A stretch of 64,000 nt of DNA. It comes from Trichoplax sp. H2. Its lineage: Eukaryota; Placozoa; Uniplacotomia; Trichoplacea. The stretch is taken from positions 48,776 through 112,775 of the forward strand of contig NOWV01000218.1 in the NCBI GenBank assembly GCA_003344405.1, given 5' to 3'. The translations under genes and the position numbers were made by a program. Positions 47,501-60,862 of the stretch are shown piece by piece. Each line of letters begins with the position of its first letter. Within the stretch, counting starts at the first letter, position 1. The notes beneath the pieces were generated by a model, which saw only the letters and a program-made list of their open reading frames with translations, ran no database searches and was not told the origin of the DNA.

Positions 47501-49243
47501 GTATACACTCTCTTATATCGTAATTATCACACAGCAAGAACTAGAACAATGCGTGGTTACAGCAGTCTAATTTTAGGTTAATTAATAATGTTATGACTAT
47601 TTGATTACTTATTATTGACGAACGTTTTTAAGGCTTTAAATCATTCACCGATTAATTATTTACAGTTAAGATGATTATGAGAGTACTTATAGAGCAACCA
47701 ATAGGGTTGGAAAGATACAACATAATCATTTCATTTAGGTTCCATACCTGATAATAATTTTTAAGATTTTCGACCAGCAGTTCCAAATTTTGTTGTCTCT
47801 GTATACTATTATTAACTAAGCGGTTGACTCTGGCCATACCAAAATTTTTCGGATCGCTAAGGGTATAAAAATAAAAAAACAAAAGCAATTTAAAAAAATT
47901 GGGGTTTTGGTTTCGTACAGTATTTTACATTTTTATTTTATCGATCGGTATGGTATATCATGCTCTTATATATTTTATTATCGTAGGCTAACAAAATAAA
48001 TTTAGATATAATTACAGTCATGAAATCGTGATTAGTACAAGAACCAAAGAGTTAACCGCATTAATGCTTGGTAGATGCAATCAAGTTACAATTAGCATAT
48101 TTCTACTACCAATAAGAATCACGATCGAGTTCTTGAGTCATGGGTTCTTAATCGACGCAGAATACTATTCGTCATTATTCCAGTAAAAAGCTATAATTCT
48201 AACAGTTTCACTATTGACCTGTATTGTACAGTTGTAGAGCATCTGTGAAACGATCATGATGAAGCAGGAGCATATTTATATAGCTTAAAATTAATGATAA
48301 TCCTTGTTACAGCAAGTGCTGCGGTATGATTTTTCACATCATTCTATTAAACCTCTTAGGAAATGTGCAACAACGTCTAACTTGATGGCAAATGCTGTAC
48401 CATATAATAAATTTGAGATAGTTAAAAGTAAAAGGAAATGACGATCATGGGCACTCCATCCTTTTCAATATGTTTACAAAGGAAATAAGACTTAAATTAT
48501 ACTCTTCACTACTATTTGAACAATACAGTCTATTACTATAAATAAAGTAACGTAATGGTTGATTTAACCGATCATTAGAAATTGGTTGTGTATAATAAGT
48601 TGTTGGGAATGGAAGAGTATTAGCACAGTAAAGTATTTAAACGTGTAGAGTACTGTCGATTTACAAAACTTACATGTCGACCATCATTTGATTGAGAATC
48701 ACCCCATTTGCAAAATCGGTAATAGATTCCACTTGTGAAGCAGCAGCAAATGTCTTCGCCTACGGTCAAGATAGAGAAGATTTTAGTGAAGCATTACTCT
48801 TTTTGAATGTATGTCATAGAGTATCGTGCTTAATGCTTATCTTTATGAATGACCGTTAACAATATAATTATATTAGTGTAATAAACAATATCCGTGTGCT
48901 GTACATGTGTACGTCTCACTTTAATGATTAGTAATGAATAACTGAGCATTTTTAAGAATGTATCTATGCAAACAATGTTAATTGCACTACACTCAAGAAA
49001 AGATTTACAATCGTCTAACTTGTTTTACTCTATATTAAATTGAAATATCGCGTACCGTGTCATCTTAATATTACAGCAAGACTACATATAACCAAAACTT
49101 CAATGATAAATAGTACACGTGTAAACGTCAATTCACTTTAATACGATAAAGGACAATATTAATAACAAAATCATTTAGGAATGATCACATTTTCTTACCC
49201 AAATTACTAAGGGCGATTGAAAGAAGGCTTGTGTTGGCGTCAT
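32595..49243 (-). CDS. CCDC88: CCDC88-family protein (Girdin/Daple type), giant coiled coil
   Basis: CCDC88 proteins link membranes, microtubules, actin and G-alpha signalling. Twenty-eight exons were traced (8,664 nt): 49243-49199, 48759-48674, 47856-47748, 45626-45545, 45504-45446, 45219-45136, 45007-44943, 44752-44677, 44521-44474, 44365-44235, 44135-44054, 43977-43906, 43743-43657, 43550-43463, 43325-43270, 42761-42685, 41792-37391, 37288-37164, 37074-36985, 36884-36845, 36660-36572, 36362-36296, 36175-35576, 35467-35322, 34840-34766, 34672-33670, 33529-32951, 32795-32595. The N-terminal HOOK domain has AFFQSPLVIW, GVILNQMMVD, DPKNFGMARVNRLVNN, LMLILGCAVQ and MIERIKTLPVDVQEAL. YRDENDVLREQ matches Girdin. 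After the coil, LDITAAKVAQRCE, AIDKLNRHKEDLEQKL and KKWDRKIRTLLKSIVKGRK match the Girdin coil end and basic membrane-binding segment. The C-terminus is disordered, S/P/R-rich, with two TLPRNF motifs. About 2,890 codons exceed human Girdin (1,871) and Daple (2,028). One in-frame TAG ends exon 4. Confidence 0.93.
33670..33750 (-). other. Candidate G-alpha-binding (GBA-like) motif at the end of CCDC88 exon 26
   Basis: The exon ends with MPKEEELKLEKYLLESDTS. Vertebrate Girdin has VVTLQQFLEES in its G-alpha binding and activating segment (from memory). The spacing L-x-x-Y/F-L-x-E-S is shared; the key Phe is Tyr here and the Thr is Lys. Position in the disordered tail is also similar. Assignment is inference. 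Confidence 0.4.
37391..41792 (-). other. Single 4.4-kb exon coding for about 1,467 residues of coiled coil
   Basis: Uninterrupted open frame inside the CCDC88-like gene, bounded by an acceptor at 41792 and a donor after 37391. It is rich in E, K, Q, N, L and D, with heptad-like leucine spacing throughout and almost no proline, so it should form a long parallel coiled coil. Antisense ORFs of 60-100 codons across it are shadows of the skewed codon use. Confidence 0.95.
37718..38182 (-). repeat. Five tandem 93-bp (31-residue) repeats in the coiled coil
   Basis: Five in-frame copies of a 31-residue unit with the core DLEKKNAELRRQLLELQNQ followed by a variable DLNKT linker. Copies differ mainly in R/H/Q at the centre and in the linker. 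The 93-bp period keeps frame but is not a multiple of the heptad (31 = 4x7+3), so each unit shifts the heptad phase unless skips occur. Confidence 0.9.
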
Positions 49244-52200
49244 TTTCCAGAATAATTAAAGGGTGAAATTAAATCCAAAACAATTGGCAAAATGGGTAAC
49301 CAATTTCTTAAAATTGATGGGTAATTAAAGTTGGAAAAGGTTTAAAAGTCATGATAAGGTAGTAAAAATTCCAATAGGAAAGTTTGCTTAGTTAATTCAT
49401 CTCCGAGAAAGATGGAGAATGGTAACAATCAACGTTGGTATATTCAGCTTTTCCTTGAGTTCGAGTCTCCAACTGGTGTACAATTTGCACAGTTAGGGTC
49501 CAATCTACGTATTAGCGATAAGATAGTTATAATGATCAGATTACTGTTGATATCAAAGTTACCGATAAAACGAGAGATTTATCCATTACAGTAGGGTGAG
49601 AAAAAAAAAAAGAAGGAGTTCCCCACACTATAATTATTTATCGTTGCTTTTATCGGTTCTGCATGGCGATGTCAATAGCAAGATGATATTTTTAGACTGA
49701 CATTGCGTTGACTATACTATAAGCGTAACTCTAATGTCACAATGTGCGTCAGTCTAAAATCGACCGGAAATTTTATTATTGGTATCGTCGACTAGGGAAA
49801 AGATTTTCGTTTTTACCCTTAGTATTGAATATTAACAACTAGTTTGTAGTTCAAGAAAGAGAAAATAAAATATCTTTTAACTACAGTAACTTGTACAATT
49901 TGACAATCGGTTATGTCAAGTTTACACTGGAAGATCAAAGCTCAGTGTAAAAATACACAGCAGTGACAAAATTTCACAGACGATTTCGCTGACGACGGCA
50001 ATCCCCAGTAATGGACTTCATCAAGTCATTTCAATGAAAGGATAAACATCAATAAAATTAATGGAAAAATTGGACTTACAATAATTGAATAATTTCCAAC
50101 TTGAAAGAATATGGACTTATAAATTGGTAATAATGTCCAATTTAAATTGGGCTAATGTTGAAAGTATTTTTGTACAGTGAAAACATGAAAATTGCTGTGC
50201 TTTTCTCTTCTACTCCACTCTATATACAGTACAGTAATACTGTATTACCGGTTCCTAAAAATAGTCAGTGTGTTGTCTACTTGGTTGGAAGGCTGTTCAT
50301 TACAGTATTAGGGATGAAGTTGATGATTGTGACAAGAGTAGAATCACCGATACATGGATTGAGGATAGTGTTGTTTGTATAGCGGATGATGAAGCTCAAA
50401 GTTGAGAGGTGAATTTTCTTCTCAGTCATCAGCCTACTCTACTACTGACTTCATGGCATTACGTGGTACTGTACGAGTTGAATCGGTTGTCATTCGCTGT
50501 ACATAGCGTCACTTTATTGTGCGATCGATGCTCTTGCTATTGTCAAGAAGAGTTTGAACAATGTGGGTTGGTTGACATCTCCCTTTTGATTGACGTGGTG
50601 ATGAATAAAAGGTAACTCCACCATTGTCTAGTCAATCGAGCTTTTTCCCTTTTTAAACTACTATTGATTGATTGATATAAATAAATAAAAGGCACCATTA
50701 GTACTGGCATAGTTTATTCTATGGACTTGGATAGTCTACACTCGACAGTATAGCATCGATTGCGATGAATCAATCATATCGTTTCAATTGAGTCTGTTAT
50801 GCTGTCAAAGTGCGTGAACTAAAATAGCTTGAATAACAGCATTTTACACATTGATTCTACAGTTACTGTACAATCAAAGCAATGTTGTGCTTAAACGATG
50901 CCTGCCTGACAGCATCAACATTTCGTACGGTAGTACGCGTAACTGGGTAAGGTAACGGGGTGAACCCTTCAAAGGTACGTTGTGTAGTAGCGATGATGCT
51001 ACGCTTGGCACGTTGATAGTCTAGTGTTGACGTTTATGTAGGATGACACTAGTCGATCGTACTACCATGATGACTCATCTGGTGGTGGATGCCAAGGAAA
51101 TGATAAATAAGGATTTGAAAAATGCTCTGTGATGGCGATTACGTCTAATAACTGTGTTTTGGAACTTCGATTTAGACTGCCAGCCATCATGGACTTTGAG
51201 AAGGATAGTTATCCTCGTAGATGTTGGAAGTGGCTAAGATTTTCATACTTTAAAATCATGCAAATACGATAATGTGTAATAACATTGGTAACGATCACAA
51301 GTTCTACGCCAATGGCAGTCATCTTTAAGCTGTAGTTTGCAGTAAGAATGGAATGAATGCAATAGGATATCACATTAGAATAGTAATAGGGATCAACTTC
51401 AACGATTGCTGAAATCTCCGATGAGTAGTGCACTGAAGTTTGTATGCATAGGTAATCTTGAACAACATCACAAATTAGAAGTAGGGCGCACTCTTTCCTT
51501 CGTTCCCGCTGAGCCAAGCCTATGCGAGTTGTATAAGTACAATGTGGAAATATGAACTAGTGTATTTTATACTTCATGTTAACATGATAATTCGTGTTAC
51601 TGTAAATGCCTGCATGGTCTGGAATAAATATTTTCTTATGACCTATATTAACGCCAACGAAATAGTAGAATCAAGCTCAATGTGTTACCCTTTGATTTCG
51701 AAATGACTAACGCGTCCAAGAGCATGAGTATGCGGGTATACCACTCGTACTATAAAATTTGTTATTGCTGATACGAATTGGCCGGATTATTCAAGAAATA
51801 AAGAAATTCGAAAGTCTCAATCTAGCATATATTTTACGGATAATGTATCTATTTTCACAGCTATGTAGCTTAATATTGAACATTTTAGGCTGTCATTGAA
51901 TGCGTCTGCAGGTCATATGGGTCATCAATCGTACTAGATCATGATCAAACATAGGGGTTAGCGCAAGTAAACTAATTTCCGATCGAAATGGAGTAAATAA
52001 TATTTAGATGATTACGGTTTAATTTTCAAAGTCTCTTCTCCATACTTTGAACGGAATGATGGGCATAAAATGCGATGCAAGAACAGTTGGACAAAATTTT
52101 GCGTTTATATTCTACCCATGGTATGCGCTAATTATATTCGAATACTTTTTATGGCTAGTAACTTCCCTTTTAAATGAACAGCCAGAAAAGCATCCTATCT

Positions 52201-55200
52201 GCAATTGCTTAATGCTAGTAGACACTTGTCACCTTACTTGTATTATAGATGGATGCGTGCAGTAGCGCTATTAAGAGTCACAGAAAGATTTTAGAACAAT
52301 TAGATAATCCTGGCAATAGCACTCATGATGTAAAAGTTGCCTACCCATCAAGCTTGATGGATAAAATTTCGATCAAACTATATCATATCCTCATGTAACA
52401 ATTAAAGTACTAGACTACTGGCTCTATGTATACTGTTTACATATTATAATGATCGAAGGTTCATTGTACAATTGCGCTTATTTAGCGAAAGAATAAATGT
52501 TGTATGTAGTGTAACTCTATTCAGTTGAACGCTAGTAAATTCATACTCAGAAGCAGTATCGATAAAGTCAATTTGGAAGGAAAATATTCCCCTTTCAGTT
52601 CTATCTCTACAAGTCTACTCTATTGCAGTACTACCGTGTTGCTAAGGTTTACTAGAATGACACCAGCACAACCGTTATAGGAACGAAATTGCCGCATATT
52701 AATGCTTTCCTCTTCAGGTCGTACATGAGAAAATCTTTAAACAGTTTTGATAGCTTTCGGTAATTCAACAACAACACAAAACGTGATGAAAAATCATTAC
52801 ATTTAAGATAGCCGTGTTGTAAAGCTGCGGCATCACAGGAATAGCTTGTAGGCGGATTAGGATTCAATTTACTAGCTTCCTATTTCCGTGATTTACTGCG
52901 TATTAATTACGGGAAATAAAACAATAATGTAGTTACATCAATATAGATGTAATTAGCTCCTACAAAATAATCTATTTACTTTGTCAAATATTGTGTACAT
53001 TGCTGGCGACAGTCGTATTGAAATTAGGCTTGATTAAATTGTTTGTGTATGTATTCTTCTCATGACATTTAAACCGCCCTTTAGCAAATTAGAATAGATA
53101 AGTAGGCGTATGTATTTTGATAATTGGCATACAGTATTACTAAACACCTAGTATGTATAGTATATATCGCCATAGTGTGCATGGTGACACGAAAGGCAAC
53201 GTAACAAAATAGCTATCACTGCGATCATTTCTTTTTGATGATTGTTATTTTGTGAGCAGTTAATCTTCTAAATTTCAGTCAGTGTTATATAGATTTACCG
53301 GCTTTACGGTTAATATATTCAACATTATACAGTATACCGGTATTTAATCTTTTAATCGATCGAAGGTGCACTGTATATGTCCAAATAAGCGATAAAATAA
53401 TTCCCTGTTAGTATCGCGTACTATATCATAAGGCTGCCACATTCCGGTATTCCACAGTTATTCACTCTAACTTAATAGTCGGGACCTAAAGCACAGTATA
53501 CTGCGCACTTACTTTCGATATTCTCTTATGGATTCCCTAAATAATATTTAGGTGCTCCAAGATTAGAAGATAGTATTAAATATAAAAATGTAAAGATATA
53601 GGAAATGATTGGACTAGTGTAGCAATAAGATAAAATAACAAGCAAAAAGTACCGTAATCTACATACTCGTATCTGTCACTAATGGAATGATCAGATTCAT
53701 GAACAATGCAACGTTTTAAGTCATCATCATCATGCCTTCTATGCTTTAATTAAATAAACATTGATACAGTATACTGCAATTATAGTAGTACATTCCGGAG
53801 GAAAATCTAAAGATAGTAAGAAATATTTTATAACATTAAACACAGCAGTTTCTGTATTCTTAGCTACCTTTATGGGATGTCAATCAGATCTGCGTTTGTA
53901 TAACGTACACCATGTTTCCATTATGGTATGATTGCAATGATTGCATATTAATTACATAACACTTAGAAGGAAAATGTCAGACAAACGCTAATTGCTAGAC
54001 GATTGGCTAAGTGAGAGACTATAATATGCATGTTAGTCAAAAGGTAAATCAATTATGCAAATGATTCGGAAACATATTAATGGATTACTTTATGAGCGCA
54101 TTAATACGACTGCTCTATTTTTCTTGCTTACGGCCGTATTAACTAGTACCAATAGCCCATTCTGTATCATTTGATATAGGATCACATTATCGGCCTAGAT
54201 TGATGTTTGTTGCATGGTTATATGCAGTAACATTGCTACAGTAGTGGTACAGCAGTATGTATTGTATAATATATACTACAGTTTGTCCGTTAATTATATA
54301 GTATCATACTATTATTGAATAGTATATATTGGTATTTTGCAAAATTATGATCTAATTCAGATTAATTATAAACTTACTATAAAAGAAATAATGAGAAATG
54401 CATGTATAGCGAAATATGATGAAATATTGCAATGCCAAATTTAAGCCTAATAATTAGTATTTAAAATTTTTATTGTATAAATGATTATTATATTAACGAT
54501 TGATTATTATTTAAGTACATGTACCTGTATGACTGCGCTAATTAAGATCCTAAGTCACGAACTGCAGGAATGATAATTCTGGCGCAGTAAGTCCAATACA
54601 TAAAAATTTTTACCTGTGCTAGTAATATTCCTTTAGGATTCACCCAAGACGGGAATTCATAAAAATTATTGCTATGATGCTAAAATTTTGTTCTATATTT
54701 CTTCGATGAATATAAATTTTGACCATTATCTGTTTAGTTGCTCGAAGTTCTGATCATAATAAAAATTATTACTTGTAACGTAGTTACTGAAGCAAACGCT
54801 TATATACGATTTACGCATATTAATATACTGTTTTGCTATACGTTATGAATATACGTATTGCTAAAATGATTTCTTTTAATTGGTTGGCAAATGAATGAGA
54901 TCCATGTGATGTATAAGTATCGGCGTTCTAATCGGATCGCAGGTGTTTGACATTGATGACATTGGTTAATAAAAGTGGGTGATGCACTTTAAAAGTGTAC
55001 ATCATATCACTAATTAAGGAAACATACGAGTACTAGCGGTTTATGAAACAATCATTGTTTAATTCAGAGATGGATATAGTATAAACCTAGATTGCTTATA
55101 TAGTCAATATGTAGAAAGACGGTTTTGCGATCGCTTAAAACTGTAATCACCATTGTACTCGTAATCATCTGCAAACATGCATAAGCAACGACGTTGCAAA

Positions 55201-56274
55201 GGCGATACGCATAATTCAATTTAGCATATCTGGCAATTTGTGCATGTTTAGGTGCATCATCTATAATACTTCATAGTCCATTTCTAATATACGAGTAATT
55301 TAAGCATTAATTGGCAGGTTCTCGTAGTCATAGACTAAAAGGATATTATTGTCTTCGATTAAATAGAATATAGTGTAGAAGCACTAATTATTCTTTCTTC
55401 GTAGTAGTCTTTCTGTACATGCAACATTCATAAAGTATATAAATTTATACTTAGTAACCTAGCATTTAAAAGTAGACTTCTAAATTATAGCTATACTTTG
55501 GCAATCTCGCATATCTTTTTTTGCAATTAAATAAAAAATCTCATAAAAGTAAACAAAAGCATTATCTTCAAGTTTAAAAAGATTTACTATTTTCGTAGTA
55601 AATAACGAATTATTTGCTACATCATTCTGAATTAACTAATAACTGCAACTATTTTTATCGGCTATAATACTGCATCACAACTATCACACAAGTCATTAGA
55701 AACGTATAGTATACGTATAATACACCATCTTTTACATTATATTAGAGCGAACTATTGATATGTTAAGAAGCATTGCAGGGTTCGTATAGGGCAATGCTAG
55801 TTATTTAGTAATCACTTATTTGCGTAAACGTGATAAATCAGATAGTAAATAATGGATATTATTAATAAGCTATTTATATAAATCTAAATTCACGACGATA
55901 ACATTTATCATATAACTAACGAATGATTTTTAAGCAATCGCTTGTTATGATATGACTTACGAATATATACATTAATACTAGAAACAGATTATTTTATAGC
56001 TATGGTACTTGCAGAAATATTTGTTGTATGAGCATAACATCTTTCAGCTCTAAATTCATGCTCGTACCGGGAATTATAATTTTAGTACATTAACAATATC
56101 ATAAAAGTTTATCGTAGGCGCTATTATGTTAAGTAAGATTTATAAAACATCGATTGATGAAACAAACACTTCATTATCTATTCTCTGATCACAAGTTCAT
56201 ATTTTGCAAGTGTAGAAAGATGAAAACTTCATGTATGGGACGTGAAGGAGCTCCATAATTTCTCGAATCAAGAA
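49244..56274. other. Seven-kilobase gene-poor spacer
   Basis: Between the 5' end of CCDC88 and the 3' end of VTI1B. Only isolated ORFs of 60-102 codons occur (50155-50615, 51209-51517, 52047-52265, 52652-52867); none shows a family or a matching splice partner. The CCDC88 promoter should lie in its left part. From 53 kb to 56 kb I see only A+T-rich sequence. Confidence 0.5.
49690..49759. repeat. Inverted repeat upstream of CCDC88 (12-bp perfect arms)
   Basis: Arms 'ttttagactgac' (49690-49701) and 'gtcagtctaaaa' (49748-49759) enclose 46 bp; imperfect pairing continues inwards. Could be a relic of a miniature inverted-repeat element or a hairpin in the CCDC88 5' region. Confidence 0.6.
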
Positions 56275-59200
56275 TTATTTTTTGGGTTTGAAAAATTTTA
56301 GATAAATGACAAGTCCTAGGATACCCACTTCCAATATGATAATGAATCCCAGCAACAATTTGTTTGTAACGACCCTGTAGTGTATTGTAAAAATCTATTT
56401 TAAGAATAAAAGAATGATATTACTATTAAAATCTAATGGTAAAATGCGCTTACCTTCTACCAATGGTTGATATTAGTCTTCGACTTTTGCCGAGTTCCTG
56501 ATTTGTGCCGGTCAACTGATATAAAATTATGAAAGTTCTTAGTGTAAATGTCTAAATCATGAAAGCCATTTTCAAAGCTGAAGTCACGGTTATTAAAATA
56601 CAGCTGCAATACTTACGGTATCTCTAGTTCGAACAAGTGATTCCCGCTGGTCTCCCAGGTCTGTTAATATATTTATACCGACTTCGTCTTTATTTTTACC
56701 AGTAAGTAGGTTCATAATTTTTGGATTTAAACAAGAAATTGAAAAATTAGAAAGTTAGCAGCTAAGATCGGTGAAAAATAAATTATAAAAAATTATGGTA
56801 AAGATTTTTAAATCCTATTATTGAACCTATTTAAAGATTTGAGGCATACATATTACGAATTTGTATTTATCAATAACCTGTTTCCGCGGCAACACGTTGT
56901 GATCTAGCAACGCTTTCACTAGCTCGATTAAGCGTCTCATTTCCTTGAATTAACTTGGCTCTGTAGTCAAGTTCAGCTCTCTGTAAATTTTGAAGAGAAT
57001 GGGATAAAGATTACAAATACACCTATCTGTGGAGCGTTAAAATTGCCTATTTTTATACCATACATCCGCCGAAATAAGCTGGTAAGAAATAAAACTACAC
57101 GCAGTAATCAATCTTGCACAATGTAAAATAATACGAATAATTTCTAGCAGCTACTTATCAAAATTAATTATGTAAAGATCTTGTTTCTTAAATTTATATC
57201 CTACACTTACTTCGATAGCAGTGTCACCACTGTTACCAAATAATTGTTCGCGTCCGGCAGCCATGGAACTGTTACTAGTCGTAACGTCGTTCTAAACGTT
57301 GAAAATATAGTTAAATATGATTAATCTCATAACTTTATTCACAGCTTAAAATAGATAGGTTTGAGATTTATAGATAGAGCTTAATTGAATCTTATAGAAT
57401 ACGAAATCTTCGGTAGCTATACCTACTGAATCATAAAGAGCACAATAACAGAGAGAGTTACATGATAAGCTAATATTTTTGCCTACCAACTTATATTTGT
57501 ATTGCTCGTATTCACGACGTAGAGATCTTGCTTTGGATGACATTTGATTGCGATAGCTTGCCGGAGCTTGTTGTAGCTCAGCATCCAAATCATTTAACTA
57601 ATAAATATGGCTTGTATTAATTACAACAGTTTAAGAGCATTTACATACGATCCAGAAGCGAGTATTATTTTAGTATTTAGCTTATCAAGACTACAATGTT
57701 ACGTACAGTATTTAACTAAATTATGAAACATATTAAATTGATGATCATTATAGGTATTGGAAATTAGAAAATATTAGTGTCACACCAGTTACAACAAATG
57801 ATAATTATGCTATTGACCCGCGGTAAATAGTAAACGCCTGTAAAACTTGTAATTCAAAATGTAACTATGATATTGTGTCTATGATATACATATTAATATG
57901 GAAAATTTACTCTTGCATACTGGTGTTATAATGAATTCACGTTGGTAAACATACCAAATATTTGACTTCATCTAGCTTTTTCTGAGTCTTTCTAATAGTA
58001 TTTTTTCTCTGTTCTGTAAATGGAAGTAAATGTCAAATGTTTAGCAATGGTTTTTCATTTAGTCATCATGGAAATAGCATTTACCATGGATTAAAACAAT
58101 ATCAGAATAACACTTAATAGTATTCTACTCGTACTATAAGTCTTATTGGGTATACGTTGCAAAAACCAAGAAGTACACTATACAATAAATAGAAGCACAA
58201 CATTATACATAAAGAGCATTTACTACATGCAGTAAAAATATTGAAAGACTGGAGCTAGCAGAATTGCTTATAAACTTATACGTGATAATGGTGATGACAC
58301 AAATTTTCAGAGAGAGTGCCTGTGATCATTAGTACACAATGACAGAGCATGTATACTCGATTAATCCACATACGTAAAGACTCGTTAATAGCGTTACTAT
58401 TTTATCATTTGTAAGCAAACGAGTCTACGATAATCATATCACATTATGTCATGAATACCTAGCGAATAAAGATTATCGAAACGTAGTACTGTAATCATTC
58501 TTCAATGGTGGACATGGGTGCGATCATCGATACAACAGTTCCTATTTACTCTATTTACTTCACTCCTTTCAAGTAGTTGCAGTCACGAGATGCAAGTCAA
58601 CTACTTTTTTCCGACTATAAGATTAGATAATTGAAATGTACTTTCTATCGCACATGACTTTATACTGTAGAAATAGAAATAATCAAGCATTGCATGTGGC
58701 ATGAAGAAGACTATTGCTAATGGAAGTTTCGAAGCAGGACTAATATCCTATAGTACTGTAGAGTACGGGTCCAATTTTAAACTCAAGTGTAGTTCTTGAT
58801 ATAGTACGTAACTGGTATTTGACACGTTCACCTCGTCTCCTATTTGTAACGTAAAAGGAGTCTTTTAAGAACTTAGAGAGAGAGTCATCGTATTAAACTA
58901 AATATAATTCAGTGTCATGATCATTGGAAAAGCAGATTTAAGTGGTCATGTCCAGATGAAAGTCTTTCAACAGCATTTAATTGACCAACCGACGACTAGT
59001 CTTCGCCTATATTTGTATACCGTCGATTAGACACGATTGGCTGTACCATTATACGCATATACTGTAGTGTAGAGTCAACGATCAGTCAGTACCGTAGCAT
59101 CGTTATTCTGAAATGCATCAATAAGGGATGATTGAAAGGCAAACCAGAAATTTGTACAGTGATCCATTTGCAAATAAGTAATACATAGGCATTTATTATA

Positions 59201-59484
59201 TTATTGATAAGTAAAGGAATAAGGTTGTCTTTTTCAATTAAGTTGAGTGGCTACTACTACGCCTGACTACCCGTCGAAGTTCCTGTCGCCATCGATTACT
59301 ATTCTATCCTACCTTTAGACGAAAGTAGGCTAAAATAGCGTGTTTTAGATCAATATTGAAAGTATGGATCCTAGTTGACTGTACCTCCAGCTTCTTTCGG
59401 TATGGTAATATTGATGGTTTTATCCACTTCCTTAAAGAGGAACGCTAAATCCTCGCAACAATTTTCGAATCTTTCCGATGACAT
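56275..59484 (-). CDS. VTI1B: VTI1B, Qb-SNARE of endosomes and Golgi
   Basis: VTI1B is a tail-anchored Qb-SNARE that joins syntaxin-7/8-type complexes for late-endosome and lysosome fusion. Eight exons were traced: 59484-59385, 58013-57955, 57597-57487, 57291-57211, 56980-56878, 56687-56617, 56515-56454, 56374-56275, totalling 228 codons plus stop (human 232). The N-terminus is MSSERFENCCEDLAFLF, then the three-helix domain with ELQQAPASYRNQMSSKARSL. The SNARE motif runs from LIQGNETLNRASESVARSQR through DLGDQRESLVRTRD, keeping the zero-layer Gln. The C-terminal anchor is KLLLGFIIILEVGILGLVIY followed by LKFFKPKK. Similarity to VTI1B rather than VTI1A rests on the APxSxRN and TNKLLL segments. 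Intron 1 is 1.37 kb; the start at 59484 was chosen because its exon donor matches the phase-1 acceptor at 58013. Confidence 0.93.
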
Positions 59485-59529
59485 GATGGCTGCCTACGGG
59501 GAAATGCTCGACTGTCTAGTTCTACAGTG

Positions 59530-59730
59530 AGGTGGTCGACTGCGGTACAGTACTGTACTGTACTGTACCGATATTTACCAGCCCATGCTACTGACCAAAT
59601 GCTATACTGTACTGTGCAATGTCGACATGTATCTTGTTGTTGTAGTAATCGTTGCGTTTACTTGCGTACTGTACTGATTGCCCTAAAGTACAGTACAGTA
59701 CAGTACGCTACAGTACTAGTACTGTAGTTT
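59530..59730. promoter_or_regulatory. VTI1B 5' region rich in ACTGTA palindromes
   Basis: Just upstream of the VTI1B start (59484, minus strand). It contains runs 'tacagtactgtactgtactg' at about 59547 and 'acagtacagtacagtac' at about 59690. Promoter role is inferred from position. Confidence 0.4.
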
Positions 59731-59876
59731 AGTACACTGAAAACGACTGTGATACTGTACAGCACATTCTGCCATCAGCACCATTCAGCAGTACGTGTAC
59801 GGTACTGGACGGTTCAAAAAAAGTTCTTTCTGTTTTTTACTACAGTAGTAGTTACAGTCAACAATGCACCTTATGA

Positions 59877-60445
59877 CTACAGTATGACAACGATGACAAC
59901 GATGACATCATGATCATTCATCGCCATTCGTAAGCCTAATTCCTCCTTTTCCTGGTGATCGTTCATGCTGTTTTCGTGCAATTAGATAGTTCTTAAATTC
60001 AAAATTCAATCGTTTTCTTGATTCTCACCAGTTTCAACTGAGTTTATGCATACTTTGTACTACCTTATGACTACATACAGTCTACAGTATGACAACGATA
60101 ACATCATGATCATTCATCGCCATTCTTAAGCCTAATTCCTCCTTTTCCTTGTGATCGTTCATGCTGTTTTCGTGCAATTAGATAGTTCTTAAATTCAAAA
60201 TTCAATCGTTTTCTTGATTCTCGCCTGTTTCAACTGAGTTTATGTATACTTTGTAGTACCTTATGACTACATACAGTCTACAGTATGACAACGATAACAT
60301 CATGATCATTCATCGCCATTCGTCAGCCTAATTCCTCCTTTTCCTTGTGATCGTTCATGCTGGGGTATTCGTGTAATTCGATAGTTCTCAAATTCAATCG
60401 TTTTCTTGATTCTCACCAGTTTCAACTGAGTTTATGCATACTTAT
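59877..60445. repeat. Three tandem copies of a 196-bp unit
   Basis: The phrase 'tgatcattcatcgccattc' occurs at about 59911, 60107 and 60303, exactly 196 bp apart. Units share 'cctaattcctccttttcc', 'tgatcgttcatgctg' and 'caatcgttttcttgattctc'. Divergence is only a few percent, with a small substitution and deletion in the third copy. Confidence 0.93.
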
Positions 60446-60862
60446 ATGACGGAAGCGATTCTGATTCAATACAGTAAGATTTCCGAGCTCATTGCAAACT
60501 CATATCACTCAACGGCTAAAGCCTGAGTAGATCACAGTATCGTTTCCGTGACATTTTAAAGTTCTCTACTCGACATGGGTGCCATGAACAAAGATTTCTA
60601 TTAAAGTACAGACTTTCACGGTATTAAAATAAGACCTTTTAAAATAAAAAATTTGAAGTTTTAATCCATCCTAGGTTCATACACCATATTTGATAGAAAT
60701 ATGACGGAAGCGATTCTGATTCAATACAGTAAAATTTCCGAGCTCATTGCAAACTCATATCACTCAACGGCTAAAGCCTGAGTAGATCACAGTATCGTTT
60801 CCGTGACATTTTAAAGTTCTCTACTCAACATGGGTGCCATGAACAAAGATTTCTATTAAAGA
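60446..60862. repeat. Two near-identical 160-bp direct repeats
   Basis: Copies at 60446-60606 and 60701-60861, offset 255 bp, both start 'atgacggaagcgattctgat' and end 'gatttctattaaag', with one or two differences. The first copy abuts the 196-bp array. They are separated by about 95 bp of unrelated sequence. Confidence 0.93.

Noticed and set aside
51209-51517. 102-codon minus-strand ORF
   Set aside because: No recognised domain and no splice partner; ORFs of this length occur by chance in a 64-kb window.
52047-52265. 72-codon plus-strand ORF with a hydrophobic stretch
   Set aside because: Isolated, unrecognised, and no supporting splice sites or neighbours.
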